Source of the DNA: Holacanthus passer
Lineage: Eukaryota; Chordata; Actinopteri; Pomacanthidae
Direction of reading: 5' to 3'
DNA length: 64,000 nt
Assembly (NCBI GenBank): GCA_025331565.1
Contig: JAFREQ010000090.1
Location: 1,463,001 to 1,527,000, forward strand
Below the pieces are notes generated by a model. The model was not told the origin of the DNA, searched no databases, and was given only the letters and a program-made list of their open reading frames with translations. The translations under genes and the position numbers were made by a program. Below are positions 36,946-49,465 of the stretch, piece by piece. Within the stretch, counting starts at the first letter, position 1, and every line of letters begins with the position of its first letter.

Positions 36946-38833
36946 TAAATTCTGAGAGTTAATGTTCGCATCCAGTTGCAAGTGGAAACAAAAACAACTT
37001 TGATGCTGCAATATGTTTGAAATGAAACGCACCTTAAATAATTACCTCAACGTTAAATTGTTGTCGGAGTGAAATGGAAAGTAATTAGAAAACTAATTGC
37101 AACACGTTCTTAAAACAATGTTCAAACATTACTAGTGTTGATAAGTTTGAGCTGCAGTCGAAACACGACGCATCCCCACGTGTGGAGTTCACATCCTGTC
37201 GTCGTCTCCGGCCACAAACGGGGGAAAAAAAACATAAAACGAGCGAGCGCTTGCCAGCACAGAGGCTAAAAGGATAAGAGGTGCTAACAATAGAGAGCAT
37301 TGATATTCAAATTTATAATAAAAGTGACCTATGCAGTCCACAAAAGAGGACCTGAACAGACCTGTAGAGGAGACGGGGAGACCTTTTCAAACTGCCGTAA
37401 CTCCACCATCGCTGAATGGCCGTTCTTAATCGCTCGCAGGCTTTACTTTGACAAGACATTTATCACCCTGGACTGTAGTGTGTAAAATGTTTTCTCTGAT
37501 GGGATAATAATAGAAGCCAGCGCAGCTCAATGGACCCGGTGCTGAAGGCCTATTCACATCTAGAACAATACGAGATAACTAGAAACTGTAATGATTCATT
37601 GTCGCTCTCACAACAGTGTCGTCTGGTTCTGAACCGTGAGGCTTCTTTCTCTGAACTTTAACTACGTCGAAAACTGTGACTGTCGTGGCTTTTATTGGCA
37701 GATGCTGGTTTTAAATGGAGCTCATGTGGTTGTATTTTTGACAGGTTACTATTATAACTCCTGAGCAGCAGCTGACTGATAATAAAAATGTACGTTTCCA
37801 TTTAAAGATTAGTAAAAGATGCATTTACAGAAACACCAGGAGTTTATGAAGGAGACAGAACCTGACAAACATGGAGATGAAAGTTAGTGTAAGACAAGAC
37901 ATGATGACAGCACTGAAATAGTTAAGACATAGCCTTAAATCAAGTTTAGCCCAATAGTCATAGTGGTTTTGTAATAGTTTTGGAATTGGGGTTTGTGTGG
38001 AGACTGAAGAAAACATGGATGACATGCAAAGACAAAGTGTTTTAATTTGCTGTTTTTTTCCACATATACTCAATTAAAAACAGCACAAAGAAAAAATTTA
38101 TTTAATGTTTGACCTCTGAGATTTGATGGCAGCAACATGTTTCAAACCAGTTGGACAGGAGCAACAAAAGACTGTGAAAGTTGTGGACTGATCCAAAAAC
38201 ACCTGTTTGGATCCTTCCACAGGTAAACAGGTTCATTGGTAACAGGTGATAGGATCATGATTGGGTCTGAAAGGTTCATCCTGGAAAGACTCAGTCGTTC
38301 ATAAGCAATGATGGAGAGAGGTTCAACACTTTGTGAACACATGATTGTAGAAAGGAGATTAATACATGGACTCAGGAACAACTTCATAAAACTGTTTTAC
38401 CGTCAGTAAACATAAGATGTTTTCATTTATGTCCCAGCAGATTTGGAGTTGAGCCCCAGTTGCTGAAGAAAAACTTTCAAGTCAGCGCGGGTCAAAACAT
38501 CGACTCAGTATTCATGTGTGCAAAATGAGGTCAACTTGTTTAGTTTGTTAAATTATGCATGCTCTGATTCGACCCCTGGCTCGGACAAAGCGCTGTGATT
38601 ATTTTCCAGAATAATCTTGCAAAGTATAATAATCAGAGAAAATAAATAAGCCCGACCGGCTCCGGCCTTCTTGCTCGTATAAGCGGGTTATTTGGCCTCA
38701 TCACTGGAGCAATGAACATGATGCATCACCGCGACATCTGTCTTGGCATCCTCTTCAAAACCTGTGAGGTCAGAACTGTCCGTCGTCCTGACAACCCACC
38801 GTCTGATGCACTCATAGTAGCTGCCCCCTCCTG

Positions 38834-38852
38834 TTTTTTTTTTTTTTTTTTT
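38834..38852. repeat. Poly(T) tract
   Basis: Run of 19 T. Confidence 0.95.
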
Positions 38853-38977
38853 CCCACCTTCCTCTGCATCTCTGTGTCGCTCGCTTATTCACCAGCCCGC
38901 CTGGGTGAAGAGCCGCATCGGCTGCTGAGTGAAATGATAATGAAGACGGGCTAAGAGTCCCCTCTCTCTCGCTCTCC

Positions 38978-38984
38978 TATATAC
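38978..38984 (+). promoter_or_regulatory. TATA-like box upstream of candidate peptide gene
   Basis: TATATAC in a C/T-rich setting, about 140 bases before the candidate ATG at 39119. A start site about 30 bases downstream would fall in pyrimidine-rich, initiator-like sequence near 39010. Only the position and motif support it. Confidence 0.22.
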
Positions 38985-39118
38985 GCTCTCCCTCTTACAC
39001 TCATTCACTCTCTCGCTTCCCTGCCACCCCTCCTCATCCCACCTTCTCTCAGTAAATCTGTCCAAACACTCCAGCTGTAACCTTCGGACGCTCAAGAACA
39101 CTGACTCAATCTGTATAC

Positions 39119-39190
39119 ATGAATCCCTTATTGTTACCAAGAAATCAAATCATTCTGCTGCTGCTGACAGGTAAATTGCCACCTTGAATG

Positions 39191-39258
<68 letters not shown>

Positions 39259-39414
39259 TGCATTTTCATCCTCCTCCACAATTCTTCCACTCCCTCGATT
39301 CTTCTTCTTTGTCTCTCACCAGCTATTCAGGTAATCATTTTTAATAAAGGCTTATCGAGGAACAGACGGCGCTACAGTAATGTGGCCCACTCACCTGCTC
39401 GTGTCTCACATTAA
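39119..39414 (+). CDS. Candidate two-exon gene for a small secreted peptide
   Basis: Not recognised as a known family. Exon 1 (39119-39170) encodes MNPLLLPRNQIILLLLT plus one base and ends at ACAG followed by donor GTAAAT. Exon 2 starts at 39323 after a very strong acceptor (TTCTTCTTTGTCTCTCACCAG) and is open in the matching phase to TAA at 39412-39414. The intron is about 152 bases, typical of fish, and consists largely of a CA repeat. The joined product would have 47 residues: a hydrophobic signal-like start, then a basic segment S-R-N-R-R-R-Y. RNRR fits the furin rule R-X-K/R-R, and a tail of about 14 residues follows (YSNVAHSPARVSH). A TATA-like box lies upstream. Against it: weak start context (T at -3), an unconvincing signal-peptidase site, and its very small size. 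Confidence 0.25.
39192..39256. repeat. (CA)n microsatellite, longest in window
   Basis: About 32 uninterrupted CA units, inside the putative intron of the candidate peptide gene. Confidence 0.96.
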
Positions 39415-40854
39415 TATGTTTGAATTTTTCCAAGGTCAAATGACTCAGCCGGCCGACAAACTGACAAACACACCAGCATACTGAAAGGCAGCCATGACAA
39501 CCTATTATCATGACTCATAATCCCAAATAGAATCACGTTTGCTTTCCACACATAAAAATCATCTCAGTCCAGACAACACATGTGGACCATCACGCTTTTC
39601 CCAGGACGTCCACCTATTTGCATCTATAATGAGACACATGGCTTTAGAGTCGGGCGGACGCCAAAGCACAGGTTTAAGATTTTAGTTTACTTTTGAAGAA
39701 GGGTTGTTTTTTACCTCTTTTAAATGAGGATAAAATAAAGGAATTTGGTGCAAGATGAGCTGCAAATGTCTCAAATCTCTTCTGGTCTCATATTGAAGAA
39801 GCGGCTGAGTCACTTTTCTATTAAAGTCTTGATAGTGATCTGACGAGAACTGATGACATTTGACCTTTTATAGATGAAAATCGTTAGACGCTCATCCCGT
39901 CTTGTCAATAAAATGCAAGTGTGTCATCCACAAACGCTGTAGTCCTGAGTATCATGAGAACATATGTCAGACTCACCTGAGCTTTACCGACACAGATGAA
40001 GTGAGGTCACAACAGGGAACCAAGAGATGTGATTGACAAAGACGATACTGTAAAAAAACACATCTGATGGAGCGAGGGAGGTGTTACATGTGAAGTATTT
40101 CAGAAGTAAAAGTCTCCATCTTCAGCGTAGACAATGATTTATATCTTACAGTTAGTCAAGGCTCAGATGAGCGTGAAACTATCCAGGTTGAATCATTAGC
40201 TGCATTGACTAATATCTGTATCTGCACGTTTGTTATCTATTTAACTCAGATTCTAGCCAGGAGCATTTTACTAAGTAACGGCGAGATGAAGCTAAATATT
40301 TCTATAAACCTAAATAATTTGACATTTAAATCTCTGTTGTTCCCGAGCAGTCTGCTCCAGCTGTCACGCCTCGGGCGGCCATCTTCATTATATCAGTGCC
40401 CCCTGAGGATGGTGGGTATTGATGGGAATACAGATAGAAACACCTGTCAGACACAAGTTAGAATATGTATAACCAGGGATCATATGTAAAAATGATAACA
40501 TTACATTTTTCATTAGTAAAACGTGTGAATCTCTTTCTAATTCCACTCAGTTCATTCACTTGTGTTCGAAGGTTTGTTTTCATGATGGCGGCTCTGAGCC
40601 CGGGGATTCATGTACGACTGAGGACCTTCGTTGGCAGTTTCCCTGTCTCTCTCCTTCATCTCCTGTCACCTCTTTACTGTCGCTAATGAAAGGCCCAACA
40701 CGCCAAAATATACTATAAATATATAATACTACTAATCAAAAAAAGCGTGTGTTCTGTTTATTTTAAGAGATTTCAGCCAATAGAATGAATAATCATATAT
40801 GTCACAGCTTAAAATATGTCATGACACTGTTTACATCAGTTTTGAGTGATGCTG

Positions 40855-41060
40855 AGTAATGGCAATTTTATTTATAGAGCCTATTTCATAAGTGAACTCA
40901 ATGTGCTTTAAATTGAAATATAGGCATGAACATGAGAAACACAGGTTACATAAGCAACATGTTAGAATAATAAATATATTAGAACATAAACATGAGTAAA
41001 ATGAAGCAAACATTAAACCATAAAGCATTGAAAAGAATCACAGTCAAAAAGAAACTGATG
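40855..41060 (-). mobile_element. LINE-like 3' tail with polyadenylation signal
   Basis: On the minus strand TTTAAAGCACATTGAGTTC is followed by TATGAAATAGGCTCTATAAATAAAATTG. This matches the fish L2-like 3' end phrase AAAGCACTTTGAG ... TATGAAA(A)GGTGCTATATAAATAAA. An AATAAA (minus strand, near 40870-40875) lies at the expected place. No recognisable ORF2 remains upstream of it. Confidence 0.5.
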
Positions 41061-41077
41061 TCATCAAAACAAGTCCC

Positions 41078-41430
41078 TCAAATGTTAAATTGTATTTCTA
41101 TGCGATGTGCTAATATGATCCATCCTTGCATCAGTGCAAAAGCATTCTTCATGAACTGTCTGCTCGGAGCCAGAGAAGTTCCCGAGGCTCCTCCGTCCCC
41201 CGGAGAGCACGGAGGCCTGGTCACGGCTGAGCCATCATCCTCCAAACAGCGAGCCAGCGTGTCGCAGCCTGCACGAAACAAGGAGGAGCAAATGTCACCT
41301 ATAAGAGTCACAACAAAGGTGTGGAGCTGCTGGATGTGCTTCTCTGCCGCCTCTGACAAAAGGCTGAGCGGTCGCAGCTGCAGGACGGAGCCGGGGTCGG
41401 CCGCTGACGGCCGCCTGTCATGTGACCTGT
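41078..41430 (-). CDS. Uncharacterised minus-strand open frame, possible terminal exon
   Basis: Not recognised. The minus strand is open for about 115 codons and ends at a stop at 41078. It includes S-E-A-A-E-K-H-I-Q-Q-L-H-T-F-V-V-T-L-I-G, an amphipathic helix-like stretch with normal protein composition, in a locally GC- and CpG-rich segment (41160-41430). It has no usable ATG in this frame, so it could only be an internal or last exon. The LINE-like tail and its AATAAA follow on the same strand and could serve as a 3' end. No convincing acceptor is present at its upstream edge. The plus strand carries an overlapping 174-codon frame with a donor-like CAGAG|GTCAGC at 41506. At most one of the two can be real, and perhaps neither is. 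Confidence 0.15.
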
Positions 41431-43476
41431 GTTCGTGTCACGCTGCTCTGACGAATGAAGGATGTTCACCTCACAAAGTTCAGGAGCAGCACACACGCAG
41501 CAGAGGTCAGCTTTGATATGTTACTGCTTAATCACAGAAAATATGTTTTTGGCAGTAAATCAATTAAAAAAACAAACAACTCATTCTAATAAAAGATTTT
41601 GTGTTTACTGTTCGTTGTGGCTGCAAAATCAAGTTAAATCCCTTAATGGTGCATTTAAAAAGAGTTCTGTGTTGGGTTCTGTTGTTTTTTTAATAAAAGG
41701 CTTATTAAGCTGCATATATTTCCTCGGGCATGTTGTTAAGAGTCAAAGAGTTCTGATTGCAAAAGCTTATTTTTTTGTCTTCACTTGTCGACCTGCAAAT
41801 ACGCAGAGATCTGAAGACGGTTTTGATGTTGCAAAAAAATAAGTTGACTCAGTTCAACTTTGAAATCTTGGGATGCGCACAGACAATCGTGTCTTAAATA
41901 ACCAGTAAATGTGTGAATTTCCGAGTAAGAAAACACAGTAATAAAGGATGATGAACTACAGATTGGCACTTATTTAACTATGAGATAAAAGCTCCTTAAG
42001 CCGCAGAAAGTTTCCAGACTAATAGTTAAAGCCTGATGAGCTTTATGAGTATAAATTCTTAAAATCTTCATTTGCAGCGATTCAGCTGATGAATGCTAAC
42101 AAGTAGGAACTTCCCTCTGGAATTAGTCTCAGGAAGACAAAAAGCAGATGCAAACTAAAAATGTCAGCTGTTACCTGTGGAGGTGTAGGACTGTGGTTAT
42201 GGACCTGGAGGGTTGGGGCTGTTGTGAAGTGGCTGTTGAGGCCGTGCATCTGTCTGACTGTTGGAACCGTGACTCTGTATAAACGTCTGGAGGCGCCTGA
42301 CAGCTGATTTAGAGGCTGGGTTGTAGTAAATGAAGCGCGGCACTAATGGACCTTCCCGCCACAGCTTTAATGGACATACCCGCAGAGCGCTGGGCACGGA
42401 GCGCGAGCCTGCCAACACGCCAGGGGGAGGTGAGGAGGCGAGGGGAGGATAGAGGAGAGGAAAATAAGGGAAGAGGTGATTGAGAGGAGGTGATGTGGAA
42501 GTTTGATGAGTCCTGCGGTTTCTGGCTATCGTCCTTTTGCAGAAGATGCCAACACGCTGAGAGAGGAGTCGTCTCCGTTAACAAACAGAAGAATAATGTC
42601 AGAGATCAGTTTTACTCGACTCAGCACTTATCTGGTTACCTCACTCCTCCTCCTCCTCGTCCTCCTCCTCTCTTTCCCCCGATCACCAGTGACCTCTAGG
42701 AAAACACTTCCAGCCCCCAGGAGGATTTTCTTTTGACAGAAACCATTAATCCTCACTCAGAATTTAATTCAAGTCAACTCTGTGATTCTTACCTTCAGCA
42801 GTAGGTGGCTTTCCCCAAACGCTTTTAATTAATGATCACTAATTAAAGCTTGATTGCTCCTGATTGCACGAGGTGATCTCGATTTCTTGGAAACACTGAA
42901 AGCCTCTCGTTCAGCAGTTTAGTTTGGAAACTGCTCCTCAAAAATGTTTCATATGCAAACATAACATCTGCACAATGTGAGTTGAAGAGCAAAGTATTTT
43001 TTTGTTGAGCCAAATTGAGAAAACTGAAAAGGTTCATTCTGATCCTTGGAAATACGACCATTTAATTCTTGTTTTCTGATGATGCATTAATGTATTTTTT
43101 TGTCTTTAATATATTTTTCCACTAAATGTATTTGTTTTAAACCTGTTTTGCAGTCTGAGTGTTGAAAACCAAGAAATATTCACTGGGAAACTAATAATTC
43201 TCCTGGTCACGTCGCGGCAGGTCGGGGCTGCGGGCTAGCTGGCTACAGCTCCATTTCCATCCTTGTTAACACATGTGTGGAAGTTGCTAATGATGCCCAG
43301 TCTTTGTTTGTCTGTAGCTTTGTTTTCTAGCCCAAAGTCCAACATTCAAAGGATTCTGTGGACGTTGTGCTTCCGCTTTAATGCCTCTGAGGGCCTGTTG
43401 GACTGTTTGGGTGGCTTGTGCTAATTGCAATTCACATGCTGTCGCCCTGCCTGTCTGCATGAGTTGCATTCAGCAC

Positions 43477-43478
<2 letters not shown>

Positions 43479-43512
<34 letters not shown>
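43479..43512. repeat. (TG)n microsatellite
   Basis: Uninterrupted TG run of 17 units. Confidence 0.95.
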
Positions 43513-43513
<1 letters not shown>

Positions 43514-43904
43514 TGCCATCGTGCCCTCAGAGGACCCTGACCCACCTCCCATGCTCCCATCATTCATGTTCATTTCACAGGCAGGAGCCACTGACTTTCC
43601 TGATGGGAGTTTGTGAATTTATGAGATGTGTGAAATGGATCGCCGTCGCCGCCGCCGCGTTCCTCCTGCAACGAAATCACTTTCAATGAAGTCGCCCTAA
43701 ATGTAATTTATTCCAACAATGTCAAGCTCAAAGTTATTCAAATTAACATGAAAGGATAACAGTATCCCCATATTCCATCCTACTGTCCCTCCTGACTCGT
43801 ATAGACCAGAAAGGAACGACTGTCAAATCAGTTCAGTTACACAAAGACTCAAGTCTCAAGTTAGATGCTGCAAACATGTTTATCTTAGTTTCACTTTTAA
43901 CATC

Positions 43905-44190
43905 AACGACTAAACAACAAAGATGGATTGCCGTGAAATTTGGTGCATATATCCATGATGTCCATATGATGACTCCTCTAGCGCCACCACAAGGTTTACA
44001 TTTTTATTACTTTACGTCATCAGGCCGAAACTTTAATTTGTCCTATACTTTGATTTACGACCAAAATAAACTGTAAAGCTAATGATATTCTCATCAGCCT
44101 CGGCATAATTAATGCTAATTATCAGCAGCAGCAGCATCACATGCTGACTTTAGCATTTAGCTCAAAGCCCCACTAAGTACAGAGAGACTA
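43905..44190 (+). repeat. Dispersed teleost repeat
   Basis: It holds, in order, ATGGATTGCCGTGAAATTTGG, then CTAGCGCCACCA, AACTTTAATTTGTCC, ACTTTGATTTACGACC, CTCATCAGCCTCGGC, and GCATTTAGCTCAAAGC. I recall all six phrases in the same order from an abundant percomorph repeat. The copy is shortened in the middle (near 44105-44140). Its class is unknown to me and no reading frame is present. Confidence 0.55.
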
Positions 44191-45240
44191 TCAGTCGTAT
44201 TTATATTAATGTATTTGATTGGAGACGAGACACAAAATCCAGTCTCGGATGAAAGTCAGATGTGCAACACGTCCGTCACCTCACCTTTACTTTTCACCTC
44301 ACTGAAATGTCCACATGCTATTAACATAGGGAAGAGTTATTGAAATTTAAAAAAAGGTTCACTTCACTTTACTTTCTTGAGCAGTTGGACAACAAGGCTC
44401 AGTTTATTCATAGTGTGGACAGATATCAATAGATCACAGACAACTTTTTTTACCCAATAAATGAAAACAGGAAAAAAACACCCAAAGACAAACGTTTTTT
44501 CCAAAACTCATTCACACTTTTTACACTTTCCTTCTTCTACTGGGTGAAATAATTAAAGGAATTGGAGCAGGGACTCATTTAACTAGCAACATTCTTGAAT
44601 TTGGATTAATGGGGAAAGAGAATCTGATGCTGTCGTATTATTGAAACATCCATTTTGTCTTGCTGAGACACGCCGAATCTTTGAGGTTTGCTCCCTCAGT
44701 ATTTCCCATGTGGTGTCAGAGCGCCCGCTCAGGCCTGAACACACGGTGTGTGTGATGTGTTTCTGTGTCAGTGTGGTTGTAGTGTGCTGACGACTTTTGC
44801 ATCCATGAATTATACATTCGGCCAACCTGACTAATTAATGCTCTGCAACGTGCTCCTCTCGCCGCCGCCTTTCGAGCCGCTGTGCGTTAACACAGTTCAG
44901 ACTCTGCCCAGGAGTTCAGGCTGTATCTATAAAAGCCTTTTTAACAAAAAAACAAGGTGAATAAACAGTCAGCGTGTCATGATGATAGATGTTGGCAGCT
45001 CAGCAGGCAGGCAGATGGAAATGGGGAAAGAATAAGAATTATTCCTGCAGAAGGCTTCTCAGAGCACATCATTGGCCTTGTTATATTCAGTTAAGAAGAA
45101 GATCTGTCTCCTGCATCCGACTATCTACAACCGGCGCTCTGCACTCAGCTGAATACAGTTATTGATTTTACTCTTCGTTCATATTTATTTTTGCTGCACA
45201 CTTCGTCCCCTCAATCAGCCCGACTCTGGTCCAAGTGCGA

Positions 45241-45250
45241 TGATTGACAG
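45241..45250 (+). promoter_or_regulatory. PBX-MEIS composite site
   Basis: Exact TGATTGACAG, sharing the 13-base phrase GATGATTGACAGG with 36930-36942. It lies in unique sequence that also holds TAATTAGC at 45294-45301. Confidence 0.25.
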
Positions 45251-45365
45251 GCAGAGAGGACGGGAGATGACTGTTTCCAAAGCAGTGCCACTGTAATTAG
45301 CAGCAACACTGACAATTCAATCTAGTGCAGATTGGAAGACTTTCAAAATTTGTACTGCTCAACAG

Positions 45366-45425
45366 ATATTTTTTTTCTCCTCCGAAGGATCAATAAAGGA
45401 TTATCTTATCTTATCTCGTCTTATG
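45366..45425 (+). mobile_element. LINE-like 3' tail with ATCTT repeats
   Basis: GGATCAATAAAGGATTATC followed by ATCTT units is the usual 3' end of fish LINE copies (GGGATCAATAAAGT(ATCT)n). Only the tail is present. Confidence 0.45.
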
Positions 45426-47380
45426 TTCACATGCAACAGTGCTACCTAGAAATTACATTTATGTGGTAGAAAATCGTTTTCCCAGATGGGTTGTGGTGAA
45501 AAACGTAATCGCTGGCTTACGCTCAGAGGCAGAGTGAATCAAGGCCGACATGTATGAACCACAGTCGGAGAGAGGCGACTGGTTTTAGGCAATAAATGAC
45601 TTAAGGTTAAAGTTAGGGAAAGATATTTTTTCTGTTTTAAAGCATTTCAATCACCTCCACTAAGCGCTGCAAGCACATAAACATAGCTATAAAAACATAA
45701 CGCTGCTGTCACTATGAGCAGATATTATATTGTGAGATCAGGTATTTTGCTGGAAATTAAATATGCTGTCAATTAACATTTTACTGATTCAATCAGTATC
45801 AACATCGCGAGGAAATGTTGATGTAGTCGGCAATTCACAAAAATGTTAATAGAAAACATCAATGTGTTGCGTTTCCTTCTGAATGTCTTTGTTGTTGCAG
45901 ATTACTTGTATTAAATTTTAGCCTGCGTGAGGTGAAAAGCGCTATTTGAAAGCGGGTATGTGAGTCACTGTTGGAAGTCGAAAGAAAAAGGACCTGGATG
46001 TTATAAAGACCACTGAAAAGACGCGGATGCTGGTTGGGTGGCAGAAGCGTTGGAAGCTCTCTGCTGCTCCAGATTCAACCAACGGCGGCTCGGAGAGGCA
46101 ACTGTCACACTGAGCAGCAGAGGCCTCGGACGCTGATAACAGTCTTTAACTTAACCTTTTCTTGACCTTTTCCAAGCCTATTCTTTTCTTCCTTAAGACC
46201 ATTATCATTGTGGAGATGGATATTGAATCGCAGCCCGTGGACTCACTCCCTCTTCACACTATGATGCCGATTTAGCTGCACTCATACTCATAGTTTAGAT
46301 CAACACTGCTCGCACTGGACCATAGACAGAATGAGACAAAGACTGGACCCAGAAAATAAATCATCCTAATATGTGGATTAACTACTGATGTAATTCTGCA
46401 GAACGTTGCTGCAAAATGTACACATCAAAACATTTTGGTGGTGATCACTTCCCCCCTCGTCTCTGACCTCAAGCCCTTCCAACGTTCACTGTATGAGATG
46501 AACTGGAGCTGGAGCCCGGCCTCACTGTCCAACCTCACTTATGATCTTGGAGCTAAAATTGGAGCGAGTCCCTGCAGCCAGGCTCCACAATCATTTGGAA
46601 ACCCTCCCTGGAAGAGCGGAGTGTGCGAATCTGTAACATGGACGTCCACATTATGCGGGTGTCAGGTGTCCACATGCTGGATATATATGTTTCCTGAATT
46701 GATCTGAAATTCAAGTACTTGAAAGTCTTTCACATTTTTTATGCATTTTTGCACAGAGCCTGAGTTAAAATAGAAGAAGTAGTGCATCTTGTTTGCAGGA
46801 ACAAATAGGAAAAATACAACAAATCAAGGCAACAGCATTGACATATAATCCTGTTATGGTCTTTCCAGCACTTCGCTAAGTTATCTTTTCTGCTCTATTC
46901 CGGCAGATATCTGCGTTGTCAGATTTCAATTTTCTGTCTGTCGTCTCCGGCGTATCCTCGATAACGTGCAACTGTCTGTCTCCAGTGTGAGTGGACATGT
47001 TCGAGCTCGACAGACATCATTATGTGTTTGTCTGAAAAAAAAACTGCGAATAGAGTCAAATCCTAAGCAAACTGATCTTCACGATGGAAGAATTGAGGGG
47101 AAGGAAACAGAAATGTCCTGAAATGACTGTAATAGGGACTCAGAATGCCGAGAGCACTTAGAGCAGTTTATCCTGGCCAAACAGATCGTTAGTCCACCCA
47201 GGGGGATGCCAAAAACTCCGAGCGGGGATGGACCATATTTATCGATGCCAGTTGGAGCTTCCCATTAAAATGTGTAGCCAGGGGACTTGGAACGCTCAGC
47301 AGTTGTCCTTAATATAAAGCTGAAAAACTTTAATGTGTTCCAGTTAAAATATTTTATTATATCCATCTGTATGTTGAAAT

Positions 47381-47383
<3 letters not shown>

Positions 47384-47406
<23 letters not shown>
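47384..47406. repeat. Poly(A) tract
   Basis: Run of 23 A, preceded by AT-rich sequence. No retrotransposon body was recognised upstream. Confidence 0.95.
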
Positions 47407-47412
<6 letters not shown>

Positions 47413-48490
47413 GCTATTTGATGACTTTTATTTGTAAAACACTTTTTAAATTGGAAATGCATCAAGTGTTGAGTCTGATTTTAGCTCCGGTTCAGTCGTG
47501 TTGAGGCCTGAGAAGCATCAGCTCAAGTTCTGTTCACGGTGTCAAATCTTCCCATCACTTAGTCTGACGTCAGTATTTTTCTGACTCCTGAGCTCCTGAA
47601 AAACTCCCGAGCTGCACAACCAGCGGCCGTGAGCTTGTCGTGTCGTTGGCTGCGGCGTAACTGCATATTAAGGCCAGTTTTTAATACAGTGATTTGTAAA
47701 ACACTTTGGGGATTCAGGCTCCAGATGCTGTTATCTTTGCCACGTTCCACATGTTCAGCAGACTTCAGCTTCATTTGTACTAACTATTAGTAATGACTTG
47801 AAAATGCTTCACTCTGAGAACTACATTCCCACACTTGCTACCTCGAGTACCAGCTGAATAAATAAGACAGCCAATTTGCTCTTATTTTGATTTATTTTGA
47901 AGATCTGCCCTGTGGAGAAACTGGGGCAGCGCTAATTAAACCACCAATAATATTTCACATTTGATGATGTCCACAGCTTTATTGTCTCTGTTTCTGTCTC
48001 TATTAGAGACGCAGCGTCCTGAGTGCAAACACATCCCTTTATGACTCCACAAAATGGGACTGAGCACATCATTCTTCTCCTCTCCTGCTTTTTTGCAGTG
48101 GAATTAATGAAATTATTTCACTTTGTCGATGCAACGATGAGATTTGTATTGACAGGACCTCTCAGTCCAGAGTAGCAGCGCTTGGCCCGCTATTCAAAAA
48201 TCAATATCTGGCAGCCGGATAATCACCAGACTGCAGCCAAAAACACTGAGAGCTGGTGGCTTCTCTCATTGCATCCGACTGTCTGTGGATCGGAGTGTGT
48301 CCCATGTGGGCGCGTCTCTATTTGGACACTACATGTGTTCTCCAGAAAAGACTTCTTACTGTATCTGACACAACCCAGAAAACAGAAATTACTGCTGCTG
48401 AGATGTTCTCCAGGAATAAACAGCCTTATTTAAACCACATGTTTATCTTCAGTGGCAAAGTGGTGTAATGTCCTTTATTGTAGTGAAAAG

Positions 48491-48518
48491 ATGGATGGAT
48501 GGATGGATGGATGGATGG
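48491..48518. repeat. (ATGG)n microsatellite
   Basis: Seven ATGG tetranucleotide units. Confidence 0.95.
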
Positions 48519-49232
48519 AGCGACCTCAACATCAGGGACTGTGATGTTTTTGTCTCATCTCCTACCAACTTGGAGTCAGTGTCAAAGACTCTTCTTTTTC
48601 TGACATTAATTGCAGATGAATTAAAATGTCTAAATGCAACCCACATTAATTTTATAAGTAACGAGTAAACGTTTGGTTGTAGTTGATGTGCAGCGTGCCG
48701 TGTAAAACATCGCTCAGTAGAGTTTCTAATGTTAAATTAATATAGAAATAATCATTAAATTCCATGCAATCAAAGTAAATCTGATGTAAAACCTCAAACC
48801 TGCTCCCAAAACTGACATCTCTGTTTCACAGAGGCAGCATTTAGCTCAAGACCTTCGCTCTTCTCTGAACAGGGTTTTCTACTTTTCTGCTCCCTCGGTG
48901 TGATCCTGTTTGTCTTTTCTAAACAACCACTGAGACACCAGATACATAAGTAACACTTCTACAAGCACAACTGACAAATACAGCCGTTGTGCTGCAGAAT
49001 AAGTCACGGCGAGCCAGCAAATGGCCTGTCCGGCCCTTCAAACTCTGCCCCCCCCAAACATTTCATTAGATGAACGATTCCCTCGCTCCGCTTTAGAGGA
49101 GCAGTCTGTAGCACCTGGCCAAGGTGAGAGCAGCCTCTGGATTTATAGAGGAATACGCATAACCTCAAGGTGAACTAGCTGGTAATGACACTATCTCTGC
49201 GCTCAGAGTCTCTCCCTCATCTCCACACCACC

Positions 49233-49239
49233 TATAAAA
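49233..49239 (+). promoter_or_regulatory. TATA box of candidate promoter
   Basis: TATAAAA in GC-rich flanks (CCACC before, CCC after). A transcription start about 30 bases on, near 49262, would place a CpG-rich segment and a strong splice donor in the first transcribed exon. Confidence 0.32.
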
Positions 49240-49261
49240 CCCAAATGTGTCCAGAATCAAG

Positions 49262-49465
49262 GATCCTGCCAGCTCCTGCCGCTGTTCCCCGCCGTTATTT
49301 TCCATCCAAATAAGACTCGTTCTTTTTCAGCGATTCCCCTCCTCGTTCGCATCGAAGGGCCGCGATGTTGTCGTACCGTTCCACGAGTCTTTCAGACGTT
49401 GCTCGCGGATGCTTTTAAATCTGGCGGAGGAGAAACGAGCCCGGAGCATTTGGGACGTAATGAGG
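49262..49465 (+). other. Candidate first exon, CpG-rich
   Basis: Between the TATA box at 49233 and a strong donor (AGG followed by GTGAGT at 49466), CpG density is far above that of the surroundings, with about 15 CpG in 49331-49465. Two frames stay open across 49331-49465. One ends D-V-M-R with ATG AGG directly at the donor, so the exon could be mostly untranslated with a start at 49460. The ATG at 49364 is followed by a stop after 17 codons. An acceptor-like TTCTTTTTCAG also ends at 49330. The segment could therefore instead be a 135-base internal exon (exactly 45 codons). No protein family is recognised in either frame. Confidence 0.28.

Larger units (their letters stand above)
45600..49200. 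other. Gene-poor stretch
   Basis: No supported coding region. It contains a 23-base poly(A) at 47384, an ATGG microsatellite at 48491 and otherwise unique sequence. A 90-codon frame at 46435-46707 shows no recognisable motif. Confidence 0.55.

Noticed and set aside
40992..41516. 174-codon plus-strand open frame, the longest in the window
   Set aside because: Its first third is the reverse side of a LINE-like tail, and the rest is the antisense of a more protein-like minus-strand frame.
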